Part shown: one piece after another, positions 51,056-60,088 of the stretch
Layout: each line of letters opens with the position of its first letter
Numbering within the stretch: the stretch's first letter is position 1
Assembly: GCF_013131805.1 (NCBI RefSeq)
Contig: NZ_JABJRC010000007.1
Span: forward strand, 428,045-492,044
Origin: Kribbella sandramycini
GTDB lineage: Bacteria; Actinomycetota; Actinomycetes; Propionibacteriales; Kribbellaceae
Direction: 5' to 3'
DNA: 64,000 nt
Notes under the pieces: generated by a model
What the model was told of the DNA's origin: nothing
The model's database searches: none
The model's input: only the letters and a program-made list of their open reading frames with translations
Program-made: the position numbers and the translations under genes

Positions 51056-51988
51056 TCAGTTCCCGTTTCCGTTGGGGTTGCGTTTGCGCTCGGCGGCACC
51101 GCGCCAGCCGAGCACCGGGAGATCGAACTTGGCGACCAGACGGTCGGTGAACGGCGCCTCGTGCGCCCGGGCGAGACGGACCGGGCGGGCGCCCCGGCGG
51201 ACCACGATCTCGGCGCCCGGCGGCACCTCGGCCATCCGCCGGCCGTCGCACCACAGCACGCCGCGGCCGTTCCAGCTGCGGACCAGCTCGATCGAGAGCC
51301 GGGACGACGGCGCCACCACGATCGGCCGCGAGAACAGCGCATGCGCGCTGACCGGGACCAGCACGATCGCCTCGACCTCGGGCCAGACGATCGGCCCGCC
51401 GGCCGAGAACGCGTACGCCGTACTCCCGGTCGGGGTCGCGACGACGACGCCGTCACAGCCCCAGCGCGACAGCGGCCGGTCGTCGACCTCGACCAGCACC
51501 TCGAGCATCTTCTCCCGGGCGGCCTTCTCGACACTCGCCTCGTTCAGCGCCCAGGTCTCGAAGATCGGCTCGCCGTCCAGCCGGACGTCGACGGCAAGCG
51601 TCATCCGCTCCTCGACGGTGTAGCTCTTGTCGACCACGACCTGGACGATCCGCTCCAGGTCGTCCACCTCGGCCTCGGCCAGGAAGCCGACATGACCGAG
51701 GTTCACGCCGAGCATCGGCGTCCCGTGCGGGCGGGCCAGCTCGGCGGCACGCAGGATCGAGCCGTCGCCGCCGAGCACGATGATCAGCTCGGCGTCCTGG
51801 GCGGCCTTGTCCGGGTCCTCGGCGAGATCGACCGGCTCCAGCTTCAGGGCCTCGGCCTCGTCGGTGAGCAGCCGGACCTGCAGCCCGGCGCCGGTCAGCA
51901 GCCGGTGCGCGGCGCGGGCGACCTCGACCGCCTCGTCCCGGCCGGTGTGCGTCACCAGCAGCACGCACCGCGGCTCAACCTCAGCCAC
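51056..51988 (-). CDS. nadK: NAD kinase
   Basis: 310 residues. G73-G-D-G-S77 is the NAD-kinase catalytic motif and VNLGHVGFLAE follows. DGVVVATPTGSTAYAFSAGGPIV is the conserved substrate loop. It makes NADP from NAD using ATP or polyphosphate. Start is GTG 51988 with GGAGGCGGA in front. tlyA-nadK-recN is the standard actinobacterial order and these three are closely spaced (12 and 5 bases). Confidence 0.96.
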   Translation of the reverse strand: MAEVEPRCVLLVTHTGRDEAVEVARAAHRLLTGAGLQVRLLTDEAEALKLEPVDLAEDPDKAAQDAELIIVLGGDGSILRAAELARPHGTPMLGVNLGHVGFLAEAEVDDLERIVQVVVDKSYTVEERMTLAVDVRLDGEPIFETWALNEASVEKAAREKMLEVLVEVDDRPLSRWGCDGVVVATPTGSTAYAFSAGGPIVWPEVEAIVLVPVSAHALFSRPIVVAPSSRLSIELVRSWNGRGVLWCDGRRMAEVPPGAEIVVRRGARPVRLARAHEAPFTDRLVAKFDLPVLGWRGAAERKRNPNGNGN

Positions 51989-52000
51989 TCCGCCTCCAAC

Positions 52001-52816
52001 TCACTGTGGTCCGCGCTCGATAGCGGTCTGGAGCATCGTCTCATCCAGCGGCGGCGCGGAACGCCGTATCCACAGGAAGTATTCGACATTTCCCGACGGA
52101 CCCGGCAACGGGCTGGCCGCGACCCCGGCGATCCCCCAGCCCAGCTCCCCCGCTTTCGCGGCGACTCCGCGGACGGCGTCCGCCCGCAGCTCCGGATCCC
52201 GGACGACGCCGCCCTTGCCCAGCCGCTCCTTGCCGACCTCGAACTGCGGCTTCACCATCAGCATCAGCTCGCCGTCCGGTTTCACCACGCCGAGCAGCGC
52301 CTGCAGCACCAGCGTCAGCGAGATGAAGCTCAGATCGCTGACCACGAGGTCCACCGGCGCACCGCCGATCTGCTCGAGGGTCAGCGTCCGGACGTTGGTC
52401 CGGTCCATGACTGTGACCCGCTCGTCGGTCTGCAGGGCCCACACCAGCTGGCCGTAGCCGACGTCGACGGCAAACACGTGCTGCGCCTCGTTGCGGAGCA
52501 GTACGTCGGTGAAACCGCCAGTGGACGCGCCTGCGTCCAGAGCGGTCCGTCCTTTGACCTGTACCTCCGGAAACGCCTCCAGCGCGCCAATCAGCTTGTG
52601 CGCGCCCCGGCTGGCGTAGCCCGGGTCGTCGGTGTCGGACGTGTCCACCACGATCGGTGCGTCCGTTCCGACCCCGGTCGCGGGTTTGGACGCGACTGTC
52701 CCGGAGACCTTCACCTTGCCGGCGGCGATCAGCTCGCTCGCCTGCTCACGCGAGCGCGCCAGCCCCCGCCGTACCAGCTCGGCGTCCAGCCGCGACCGCT
52801 TGACTCCCTTGGCCAC
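52001..52816 (-). CDS. tlyA: TlyA-family rRNA 2'-O-methyltransferase
   Basis: 271 residues: N-terminal S4 domain (SRLDAELVRRGLARSREQASELIAAGKVKVSG) and a Rossmann methyltransferase with DAGASTGGFTDVLL (SAM loop) and DLVVSDLSFISLTLV. In mycobacteria TlyA methylates 16S C1409 and 23S C1920 and confers capreomycin sensitivity. GTG 52816 abuts the stop of the upstream acidic protein gene without a gap. Confidence 0.93.
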   Translation of the reverse strand: MAKGVKRSRLDAELVRRGLARSREQASELIAAGKVKVSGTVASKPATGVGTDAPIVVDTSDTDDPGYASRGAHKLIGALEAFPEVQVKGRTALDAGASTGGFTDVLLRNEAQHVFAVDVGYGQLVWALQTDERVTVMDRTNVRTLTLEQIGGAPVDLVVSDLSFISLTLVLQALLGVVKPDGELMLMVKPQFEVGKERLGKGGVVRDPELRADAVRGVAAKAGELGWGIAGVAASPLPGPSGNVEYFLWIRRSAPPLDETMLQTAIERGPQ

Positions 52817-53227
52817 TTACCTGCTGTCGCTCTGGTCGGAGTCCGCCTCGACGAGCGCGGTCTGCAGCCGTTCGTGCAGATCGGCGTACACCTCCGCGTG
52901 TTCGCCAACCGGCCGCTCCCGCAGGTCGTCAAGCCGGCCCATCACCTCTTCGACCAGCGGGTGCCCGGACTCCGATTCCTCGTCGGCGGACTCCGCGACG
53001 AACGGCCGCTCGTGCTGCTGGCCCGGCTCGCGGGCAAACTCCGGGCCGAACTCGACCTCTGCCGGGTCCAGGTGCTCCTGCGAGGCTTCGGCGTACCCGA
53101 AACTCTCCGGCGCCGGCTCGGCGTCGTAGTCGGGCTGGGCGGGGGTCTCCTCGCCGTCCGGCGCGTAGTCCGGCTCCACGTCGGGATCGACGTCCGGGGG
53201 GAACTGCTCGCCAGGGTGTTCGGTCAC
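52817..53227 (-). CDS. Acidic low-complexity protein, unknown function
   Basis: 136 residues. The first ~85 are rich in Asp, Glu, Pro and Tyr (PPDVDPDVEPDYAPDGEE and similar) and probably disordered. The C-terminal ~50 form a helical segment (HPLVEEVMGRLDDLRERPVGEHAEVYADLHERLQTAL). I know of no named function; similar small acidic proteins sit before tlyA in related actinomycetes. GTG 53227 follows the phasin-like stop by one base. The neighbour has a Lys-rich tail, so charge pairing between the two is conceivable but unproven. Confidence 0.7.
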   Translation of the reverse strand: MTEHPGEQFPPDVDPDVEPDYAPDGEETPAQPDYDAEPAPESFGYAEASQEHLDPAEVEFGPEFAREPGQQHERPFVAESADEESESGHPLVEEVMGRLDDLRERPVGEHAEVYADLHERLQTALVEADSDQSDSR

Positions 53228-53228
53228 G

Positions 53229-53717
53229 TCAGGCCTTCTTCGCCGTGGTCTTCTTCGCGGGCGCCTTCTTGGCAGGCGCCTTCTTGGCGGCGGCCTTCTT
53301 CGCCGGAGCCTTCTTGGCCGCAGTCTTCTTGGCAGGCGCCTTCTTGGCCGGTACCGGAGCCGCAGCAGCGACCACCGACGCCGCAGCGGCCTCCGCACGG
53401 GCGTCGGCCAGCTCGGACTCCAGCGTGGTGACCCGGCGGGTCAGCGCGTCGACCTCCTCGGACCGGACGAACCCGAGCCGCGCGACCGCGCCCTCGACCT
53501 CGTTGGTCACGATCGCCTCGAGCAGCTTGCGGTTGCTCTTGCTGGTAGCAACGATCTCGTCGGCCAGGTCGCTCACCTTGGTGGTCAGCCCGGACGTCAG
53601 CGCGTCCGCGCCGGTCTGCTGCAGCAACGCCTTGGCGGCGGCCTGCGCCCGCTGCTTGGTGACCTCGGTCAGACCGTTCGCCAGCTGTACGTAGCCGCGC
53701 AGTGCGTCCATCACCAT
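53229..53717 (-). CDS. Phasin-like protein with histone H1-like Lys/Ala/Pro tail
   Basis: 162 residues. The N-terminal ~110 are helical/coiled-coil (LRGYVQLANGLTEVTKQRAQAAAKALLQQ through VDALTRRVTTLESELADARAEA), like PhaI/PhaF-type granule-associated proteins. The last ~45 are KKAPAKK and AAKK repeats, like histone H1 or PhaF tails that bind DNA. Such proteins can tether polymer granules to the nucleoid. ATG 53717 has GAGGAGG upstream; ATG 53711 is an alternative. The tail is coded by short GC-rich DNA repeats prone to length change. Confidence 0.8.
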   Translation of the reverse strand: MVMDALRGYVQLANGLTEVTKQRAQAAAKALLQQTGADALTSGLTTKVSDLADEIVATSKSNRKLLEAIVTNEVEGAVARLGFVRSEEVDALTRRVTTLESELADARAEAAAASVVAAAAPVPAKKAPAKKTAAKKAPAKKAAAKKAPAKKAPAKKTTAKKA

Positions 53718-53760
53718 GACTGCCTCCTCGCTTCGTTCCAGCAACGGTAGCGCTTCGGGT

Positions 53761-54867
53761 TCACTTGTCCAGGCCGACCCGGTGCAGCGCGGCGTTGATG
53801 TCGATCGTGCCCAGCGCAGGCGCAGGCTTGGGCAGCGGACGGCGGCTGCCACGCCCGGTCGCCTTTTTCGCGACCGGCTTGGCCGGAGCGTCGGCAGCGG
53901 CCCAGACCGCGGACAGGATCGCGCGCAGGCCGTCGTACGGCTCGCCCTCGCCTTTGACAGTTACTGCGTTGTTGACGACCTCAGCGGTCCAGCCGACACA
54001 GGTGTGCTTGCCGCCGTCCACCTGGACACCGGGGTGCTTCTGCGCCAGCCCACCCAGGTCAGGCGAGATGTACGTCGGGCGCTCGTCCTTCGGCGCCCTG
54101 GCCAGGTCGTGCGCGTCGTGTACGCCGGTGGCGACCCACAGACTCGCGATGCCGACCGCATGGGCGCCTGCGATGTCGGAGTCCAGCCGGTCGCCGATCA
54201 TCAGCGGCTTCTTGGCAGACAGCCGCTCGATGCTGGTCTCCAGCAGCGGAGGGGCCGGTTTACCCGCCACGACCGGGTCAATCTGCACAGCCGCGCGCAC
54301 TGCCTGCACCAGCGTGCCGTTACCCGGTGCCATCCCACCTGCGGTCGGAATGGTCAGATCGAGGTTGGTGGCGAACCACTTGGCGCCCTCGTTGATCGCA
54401 TGCGCGCCGTCAGCGAGCATCACCCAGTTCACATCCGGGTGGAAGCCCTGGACGACAGCTACCGGGTCAGCGTCGCTGCTGCGCACCGGAGTGAGCTCGT
54501 ACTCCTCCAGAGCGGCGTACAACCCCTCGCCGCCGATAACCAGCACCGGCGAGCCTTTCGGGTACTCGCTCGCGATCAGCTTCGCGGCAGCCTGGGCGGA
54601 CGTCACGACGTCGTCGGCGATCACATCGAGGCCGAACGACGCCAGATGCTCGGCCACGACCCGGGCCGGCCGACTGGCGTTGTTGGTGATGTATCCGATC
54701 CGCATGCCCTCTTTGGCGGCCTTGCGCAGGTTCTCCGGAGCATCCGGGACCGGATCCGGGCCGACGTACACAACGCCGTCCAGATCAAGCAGCGCGACGT
54801 CGTACCGGCTCGCGAGCGGTTCGTCACACTCCGACAAAGGTGCTGGCGCTTCGCCGTGCGGGCTCAT
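53761..54867 (-). CDS. HAD-superfamily (class IIA, NagD-like) phosphatase
   Basis: 368 residues. D28-L-D30-GV is the catalytic DxD motif, TNNASR is motif II, and KP with GDRLDSDIAGAHAVG forms motifs III-IV, with the cap between them. The class IIA members dephosphorylate sugar phosphates, nucleotides or glycerol-phosphate. A ~70-residue C-terminal extension ends in a basic Pro/Arg segment and NAALHRVGLDK. ATG 54867 starts just 25 bases from the divergent DUF1015 gene, so the two promoters overlap. Confidence 0.88.
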   Translation of the reverse strand: MSPHGEAPAPLSECDEPLASRYDVALLDLDGVVYVGPDPVPDAPENLRKAAKEGMRIGYITNNASRPARVVAEHLASFGLDVIADDVVTSAQAAAKLIASEYPKGSPVLVIGGEGLYAALEEYELTPVRSSDADPVAVVQGFHPDVNWVMLADGAHAINEGAKWFATNLDLTIPTAGGMAPGNGTLVQAVRAAVQIDPVVAGKPAPPLLETSIERLSAKKPLMIGDRLDSDIAGAHAVGIASLWVATGVHDAHDLARAPKDERPTYISPDLGGLAQKHPGVQVDGGKHTCVGWTAEVVNNAVTVKGEGEPYDGLRAILSAVWAAADAPAKPVAKKATGRGSRRPLPKPAPALGTIDINAALHRVGLDK

Positions 54868-54891
54868 GCGTCCGCCCGTACGATGCCGCTC

Positions 54892-56052
54892 ATGCCGGAT
54901 GCGAAGGCGAGCGTGCTGCGGCTGGAACCGCTGCGCGCGTGGCGGTTCGTCGCGGGGAAGGTGAGCGCGCTGGGCGCCGTCACCTCTCCCCCGTACGACG
55001 TGCTGGAACCCGCCATCGTCCGGCGGCTGACTGCGTCTGATCTGCACAACATGGTGAGGCTCATCCTTCCACGCGACCCCGACCTGGGTCCGAGCCGGTA
55101 CGACGAGCCCGCCGAGCGGCTCACCGGGTGGCAGCGCGACGGCATCGTCGTCCAGGACGAGCGGCCAGCGCTCTATGTCTACGAGCAGACGCTGGGCGAC
55201 GCCGTACTGTGCGGTCTGATCGGTTCGCTCGGTCTGGATCCGGAGCGCCGTGTAGTGCTCCCGCACGAGAATGTCATGCCGCACTGGGTCGATGACCGGC
55301 TTGAGCTGATGGAAGCCACAGATGCCGATCTCGAGCCCATTCTGCTCGCGTACGGCGATGGTCACGCGGCCAGTGACGCAGTGGACGCGGCACGCTCCGG
55401 TGAGCCATGGCTGGAGGCAGAAACCGAGAACGGCGCCGAACACCGCATCTGGCGGATCGACGACCCCGAAACGCTCGCGGTGATCTCCGCGGAGATCGGT
55501 CGGCACGAGGCGCTCATCGCCGATGGCCACCACCGCTACGCGGCGTACCTCGAACGCCAGCGCCGGGAGCCGCAGCGCGCCAGTACGTCGGTCGGCCTGG
55601 CCATGCTGGTCGACTACAACCGGCATCCGCTGACGCTGGACCCGATTCACCGCGTTGTGCCCGGGCTGACGTTGGAAATGGTGCAGTCCCGGACACCTGC
55701 TGGGTGGAACGTGCTACCCGGCCGCTCCGATCAGCCGCGCGACCGGATCGCTGTCACTGACGGGAGCACTTGGCTGACGGTCCGACCGTCCAACGGTCAG
55801 ACCGTCCCGGCGGTCTCGTCGCTCCACGAGCATCTGCTCCCGGCGTGGGGCGCGGTCGAGGACGACATCAGCTTCCATCACACCTGGTCCGATGCGTTGG
55901 CGCTCGCGAACCCTGCGCAGACCGCTATCGAGCTGACCGCACCGCACCTCGACCAGGTGCTCAGCTCGGCGATCCAGGGCGTCGTACTGCCGCAGAAGGC
56001 CACCTCGTTCGGCCCTAAACCGCGGGTGGGGCTGCTGTTCCGCATGCTGTGA
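54892..56052 (+). CDS. DUF1015 family protein
   Basis: 386 residues. LRLEPLRAWRFVAGKVSALGAVTSPPYDVL is the conserved start and IADGHHRYAAYLE the conserved centre of DUF1015, a broad family with an HxH(R)-type motif. It has no agreed function; links to serine or amino-acid metabolism have been proposed in some organisms. TACGAT at 54879-54884 would put the transcript start on ATG 54892 (leaderless); ATG 54883 is in frame upstream. Divergent from the HAD gene. The 3' end overlaps the PfkB gene by 38 bases. Confidence 0.85.
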   Translation: MPDAKASVLRLEPLRAWRFVAGKVSALGAVTSPPYDVLEPAIVRRLTASDLHNMVRLILPRDPDLGPSRYDEPAERLTGWQRDGIVVQDERPALYVYEQTLGDAVLCGLIGSLGLDPERRVVLPHENVMPHWVDDRLELMEATDADLEPILLAYGDGHAASDAVDAARSGEPWLEAETENGAEHRIWRIDDPETLAVISAEIGRHEALIADGHHRYAAYLERQRREPQRASTSVGLAMLVDYNRHPLTLDPIHRVVPGLTLEMVQSRTPAGWNVLPGRSDQPRDRIAVTDGSTWLTVRPSNGQTVPAVSSLHEHLLPAWGAVEDDISFHHTWSDALALANPAQTAIELTAPHLDQVLSSAIQGVVLPQKATSFGPKPRVGLLFRML

Positions 56053-56926
56053 CCTCATCCCGGCCGGGAGCCGTTGCAGGCCCGCTGCGGGTTACTGCGA
56101 TCGCCGCTGCGACGTTTGCCCGCCGAGCGGCCTCGAGTACGTCGGTGCCCCGCAGCAGCTCGGCCGCGAACCAGCCGCAGTGCGCGTCGCCGGCTCCGTT
56201 CGTGTCCACCACCTCGACCGGAACACTCGGCACCACGTGCACCTTGCCGTGCTGCACGACGACACAGCCCTCAGCACCGGTCCGCACCACGACAACGGCA
56301 TTGTCGGGTAGTCGCCTGGCCAGCTCTTCCGCAGCGGCCTGCGGGTCGGCTGTGCCGGTCAGCAGGCGCGCCTCGCGGTCGTTGCAGCTCAGGACCGCCG
56401 TGCGAGCCAACGTGCGCGCCCAGACGTCAGGATCGATGTCGGCGACCAATGGGCCTGGATCGACCAACAATGCACCGCCCTGGATCGCCAGTACCTGTTC
56501 GGCTTTCTCTGGCACGACCAAGCTGTAGCCGGACACGTAGCCGATGTCGTCGGCTTCCAGCTTCGGAAGTGCAGCACCCACGGCGGTTTCGGCGCCGCTG
56601 CCGGTGACGAACGTTCGCTCACCGGTGTTGTCGACGAGGACTACGCAGACGCCGGTGTCGACATCCGCGGTGGTGTCCTGAGACAGCGCGATGCCCTCAG
56701 CTTGGAGCTCGGTCCGCACCCGGTCGCCGCGGACTCCGGTCCCGTGACCACCGACGTACACGACCGCTGCGCCGGCCCTAGCCGCTGCGGCCATCACGTT
56801 GAAACCGCCACCGACGTACTCGACCGTGGAGGCGGCCAGGACGTCGCCACCGACGGGCGGCAGCGCCGGGACCTGCATGACGAGGTCGATCACGACCTGT
56901 CCCGTGTGCACGAGCCGCCCGGTCAC
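56015..56926 (-). CDS. PfkB/ribokinase-family carbohydrate kinase (YegV-like context)
   Basis: 303 residues. GGGFN (39-43) is PfkB signature 1. DTNGAGDAHC (241-250), with catalytic D247 and the anion hole GAGD, is signature 2. It phosphorylates a sugar or nucleoside hydroxymethyl group with ATP. It is the last gene of the GntR-ARH-NCS1-PfkB operon and overlaps the permease stop by GTGA. In that setting it would phosphorylate an imported nucleoside or the pentose released from it (inference). Its end overlaps DUF1015 by 38 bases. Confidence 0.9.
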   Translation of the reverse strand: MTGRLVHTGQVVIDLVMQVPALPPVGGDVLAASTVEYVGGGFNVMAAAARAGAAVVYVGGHGTGVRGDRVRTELQAEGIALSQDTTADVDTGVCVVLVDNTGERTFVTGSGAETAVGAALPKLEADDIGYVSGYSLVVPEKAEQVLAIQGGALLVDPGPLVADIDPDVWARTLARTAVLSCNDREARLLTGTADPQAAAEELARRLPDNAVVVVRTGAEGCVVVQHGKVHVVPSVPVEVVDTNGAGDAHCGWFAAELLRGTDVLEAARRANVAAAIAVTRSGPATAPGRDEVTACGTAAPPAV

Positions 56927-58383
56927 TGCGCCACCTCCAGCGGGACGTCGGACGTCGGACGCGCACCGCCGAGGACGGCGTACGTCCCGGCGCCGACCAC
57001 GAACGTGATGACCCAGGCGAGCCCGTTCGTACCGAACCAGGTGTCAGCGAGCGGTCCGGTGAACCACGGGTCCGATGCGGGGCCGAGAGTCGCGAACAGG
57101 TAGCCGACGACGATCGCTAGCGCCCAGGCGCCGAAGGCTCGCCATGCGACTCCGCCGCGGTACCAGTAGGCGCTGGTCCGGCTGGTGTCCAGCAGAGCTG
57201 CGGCGTCGTAGTGGTGCCGGCGCAGCATGTCGACTGCGAACACTCCGACCCATGCGGTGATCGGGACGGCCAGTGCGCTGATGAAGGCGATGAACGGGCC
57301 GTAGAAGCCATCTGCGATCAGGATGAAGTAGATGGCACCCGCGAACGTGACTGTTACGTCCACGATCACGGCGTACACACGCCGGACTCGCACCCCCAGG
57401 GTGAGAGTGGTCAGTCCGGCCGAGTAGACGGACAGGTGGTTGGAGAGCAGCAGACCACCGAATGCGGCGATCAGGTACGGCACGGCCATCCAGCTCGGCA
57501 GCATCGCACGAATCGCGGCGACCGGGTCACCCGCCGCAGCAAGGCTCGGATCGCCCGCAGCGAGGAGACTGCCCAACGAGATCAACAGCACCAGCGGAAT
57601 CCCGGCACCCGCCGCAGCTGACAGCACCAGCGACCCGGCACGCACGGACGGCGCTTGGTAGCGCGACATGTCAGCCGACGCGTTGGCCCAGCCGATCCCA
57701 GTCCCGGCCGCGATGACGCCGACGCCGGCGATCAGTACGCCGATAGGCGCGGGGGTAGCGGCACCGACAGCTGACCAGTCGACGGTCGCCACCAGGAAGC
57801 CGCCGACCAGCAGGTTGAGTGCACCGAACACCCAGGTCGCCCACCGCTGCACCGCAACGAGGAAGGCGTGGCCAAGGCCGGCGACGAGTACCGTCAACAG
57901 CTCGAAGACGGCGATCGCGACGATGGTGAGCACTGGGTGCTCCTTGGCTGCCGGAGTGGTGCCGAACAGGATCGTGGCCAGCGAGAGCAGCGCGAACGCC
58001 GCCGTCGTGGTGTTTACCGTTTCCCAACCCAGTCTGGACAACAGCGAGACCAGAGTCGGCCCGATGTTGCCGCGTGCACCGAACGTCGCGCGGGACAGGG
58101 TCAGACCGGGCGCACCGCCACGGCGTCCGGCAATGGAGATCGCACCGACGATGGCGAACGAGCCGACCGCCCCAGCGACCGCGGCGATGACGGCCTGCCA
58201 CACCGTCATCCCCATTGCGACCAGCGTCGCTCCCAGCGGCAGACCGAGGATGGAGATGTTGGCGGCGAACCAGACCCAGAACAGCTGCCCGGGCCGGCCC
58301 TCCCGCTCCGCGACGGGCACCGGCTCGATCCCCCGGTTCTCCAGAGTGGACTCCGCCGGCCGGCTAGCAGTATCGGTGGCCAT
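56923..58383 (-). CDS. NCS1-family nucleobase/nucleoside permease
   Basis: 486 residues with about 12 TM helices. The N-terminal cytoplasmic tail runs to residue ~33, then FWVWFAANISILGLPLGATL is TM1 with the NCS1 motif. SRATFGARGNIGPTLVSLLSRLGWETVN is the conserved substrate-site TM3 region with Trp, and IGWANASADMSRY is the TM6-7 element. NCS1 proteins import cytosine, allantoin, hydantoins or pyridoxine-like compounds with H+ or Na+. ATG 58383 has GGAGG at the better distance than ATG 58386. It lies between the ARH-like hydrolase and the kinase. Confidence 0.88.
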   Translation of the reverse strand: MATDTASRPAESTLENRGIEPVPVAEREGRPGQLFWVWFAANISILGLPLGATLVAMGMTVWQAVIAAVAGAVGSFAIVGAISIAGRRGGAPGLTLSRATFGARGNIGPTLVSLLSRLGWETVNTTTAAFALLSLATILFGTTPAAKEHPVLTIVAIAVFELLTVLVAGLGHAFLVAVQRWATWVFGALNLLVGGFLVATVDWSAVGAATPAPIGVLIAGVGVIAAGTGIGWANASADMSRYQAPSVRAGSLVLSAAAGAGIPLVLLISLGSLLAAGDPSLAAAGDPVAAIRAMLPSWMAVPYLIAAFGGLLLSNHLSVYSAGLTTLTLGVRVRRVYAVIVDVTVTFAGAIYFILIADGFYGPFIAFISALAVPITAWVGVFAVDMLRRHHYDAAALLDTSRTSAYWYRGGVAWRAFGAWALAIVVGYLFATLGPASDPWFTGPLADTWFGTNGLAWVITFVVGAGTYAVLGGARPTSDVPLEVAQ

Positions 58384-58394
58384 CATGGCCTCCT

Positions 58395-59387
58395 TCAGTG
58401 GTTTGTGGAGCGCAGTGCGAGCAGACCGTCGACAGTCGCGTCGAGGTCGAGCTGGTTGACGCGCCGGACCTGTTCGAGCAGATCGCCCGGAAGCCCGGCC
58501 ATGCCGTGCTGCGCGCCCAGTACGGCGCCGCAGATCGCGGCAATGGTGTCTGTATCGCCGCCGAGGGAGGCGGCTGTGGTCAGCGCTGCCCGGACGTCCG
58601 TGCCCAGTGCCTCGACCAGAGCGAACGCTGCGACCACGGACTCATTCGCGGCGACGCTCGTACCAACGACTTCGTCCAGGGCCGGCTGCAGGTCGTCGGG
58701 CGCGATCTCGCGTACCCATCCACGCACCCAGCGCAGTCGAGCGGCAATCCCGCCGCCAGCCACCCAGTGGCCGCGCTGGCCACCTTCAGCCGCAGCCCGC
58801 TCTGCGGCTGCCACGGCTGTCGGCAGATCGGATCCGCCGACGCCGGCCGACACTGCAGCGGCTACTGCGGCCGCAGCCGCGATACCGAGGCCGGTGTTGT
58901 GGGTGACCAGGCAGGACTCGACCACGGCATCAAGCAACGTCTCGCCGCTGTGGGCGATTCCGACCGGGGCTACACGCATCGCTGCGCCGTTGGTCGTGCC
59001 GTCGCGGCCGGTCTGCTCGGCGGGCTCACCAGACGCCAGACGGTCCAGGGCACGCTTGGTGGACGGGCCCAGCAGGTCCAGTGAGCCGCGGCGGATCATC
59101 TCCTGCTCCCAGGACTGCAGAGCGGCCGCAAACCGATGCGGGTCGACCTTGCCGTCGCCTTCGACCAGCAGTTGCGCCAGGAGCAGCGCCTGCTCGGTGT
59201 CGTCGGTGATGGTGCCCGCCTGCATGTTCGGGGCGATGGGCTGGTCCGGTGCGCCGGCGAGCAGTCTGTCGACGACGCCGTACCGCTGCGCGATTTCGGC
59301 GCGGGACAGCGACTGGGTGGGCATACCCAGCGCGTCGCCGATCGCCAAGCCGTACAGGGCTCCCAGAGCTCGGTCCCGGGTACTCAT
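58395..59387 (-). CDS. ADP-ribosylglycohydrolase (DraG/ARH) family hydrolase
   Basis: 330 residues, all-helical DraG fold. Metal-binding motifs are intact: T61-D62-D63-T64 in GTITDDTEQ and G276-GDTDT-281. G-T-T-N-G-A-A-M-R (130-138) and H163 are further signatures. Family members cleave N-glycosidic bonds to ADP-ribose or, in unstudied branches, to nucleoside-like compounds. ATG 59387 overlaps the GntR stop (ATGA). With a permease and PfkB kinase next door, a catabolic nucleosidase role is more likely than protein de-ADP-ribosylation (inference). Confidence 0.9.
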   Translation of the reverse strand: MSTRDRALGALYGLAIGDALGMPTQSLSRAEIAQRYGVVDRLLAGAPDQPIAPNMQAGTITDDTEQALLLAQLLVEGDGKVDPHRFAAALQSWEQEMIRRGSLDLLGPSTKRALDRLASGEPAEQTGRDGTTNGAAMRVAPVGIAHSGETLLDAVVESCLVTHNTGLGIAAAAAVAAAVSAGVGGSDLPTAVAAAERAAAEGGQRGHWVAGGGIAARLRWVRGWVREIAPDDLQPALDEVVGTSVAANESVVAAFALVEALGTDVRAALTTAASLGGDTDTIAAICGAVLGAQHGMAGLPGDLLEQVRRVNQLDLDATVDGLLALRSTNH

Positions 59388-60088
59388 CGGGCGGCCGGGA
59401 AGCTCAGGTGGAACCGGAAGCGCTGCGGGTCGAGCAAGCTGACGACGTGTTCGACCAGACCGCCGTCCGCGTCGCGCGTGACTCGGACTGCGCGCAGAAA
59501 CAGCTCACCAGGCGCACGGTCGAGCAGGGCCGCGTCGGCTGCGTCGAGTGGCTCGACCGAGATCCACTGCTCGCCGCCACCGCCCTCGCGACCTGCGGCA
59601 CGCAGCGTCGCCGTGATCGAACCGTCGACCAGTCCGGCGTCGGGCAGGTCGGCCAGCATGCCTACCGCCGGCAGCGCGGAAACCTCGACCGAGACCGGTC
59701 GGCCGTCGGAACGCCGTAGCCGGCGGACGGTGACGACTGGGCCGAACTGCTCCTCCACAGCGGGGTCACCGCCAGCTGTGATGCCCAGCAGTTCGGTCTG
59801 GACGTCAGCGCCGCCTTCGGCCAGCGCACGAGCCCAACCCGCCTGCTGGTCGAGCGGCTGCCCGTCGAACGTGACGAACGAGCCCACACCGGACTCCGTG
59901 GTGATCAGCTCACGCCGCTGCAGCTCAGCCAGCGCACTGCGGACCGTGCCCCGCGACACCTGGTAGCGGGTCGCGAGCTGGTTCTCCCCTGGCAACCGCG
60001 CACCGTGACCGAGCCGGCCGGTGCGGATCTCCGCGGCCAGCTCAGCCACCAGTTGGGATCGCTTCGAGTAGCCCACCTGTTCAGACAT
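59384..60088 (-). CDS. GntR/HutC-family regulator of the ARH-permease-kinase operon
   Basis: 234 residues. The N-terminal winged helix has LAAEIRTGRLGHGARLPGENQLATRYQVSRGTVRSALAELQRRELI with the LPGENQLA and SRGTVR signatures. The C-terminal UTRA ligand-binding fold runs from about residue 80. HutC-type regulators leave DNA when they bind a pathway sugar, nucleoside or phosphate. The ATG at 60088 lies inside its probable operator (60085-60100), so it should repress its own operon. First gene of the four-gene unit. Confidence 0.9.
   Translation of the reverse strand: MSEQVGYSKRSQLVAELAAEIRTGRLGHGARLPGENQLATRYQVSRGTVRSALAELQRRELITTESGVGSFVTFDGQPLDQQAGWARALAEGGADVQTELLGITAGGDPAVEEQFGPVVTVRRLRRSDGRPVSVEVSALPAVGMLADLPDAGLVDGSITATLRAAGREGGGGEQWISVEPLDAADAALLDRAPGELFLRAVRVTRDADGGLVEHVVSLLDPQRFRFHLSFPAAR

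Noticed and set aside
53716..54891. N-terminal extension of the DUF1015 gene upstream to 53716
   Set aside because: The extension is antisense to the HAD phosphatase gene; DUF1015 homology begins right after ATG 54892.
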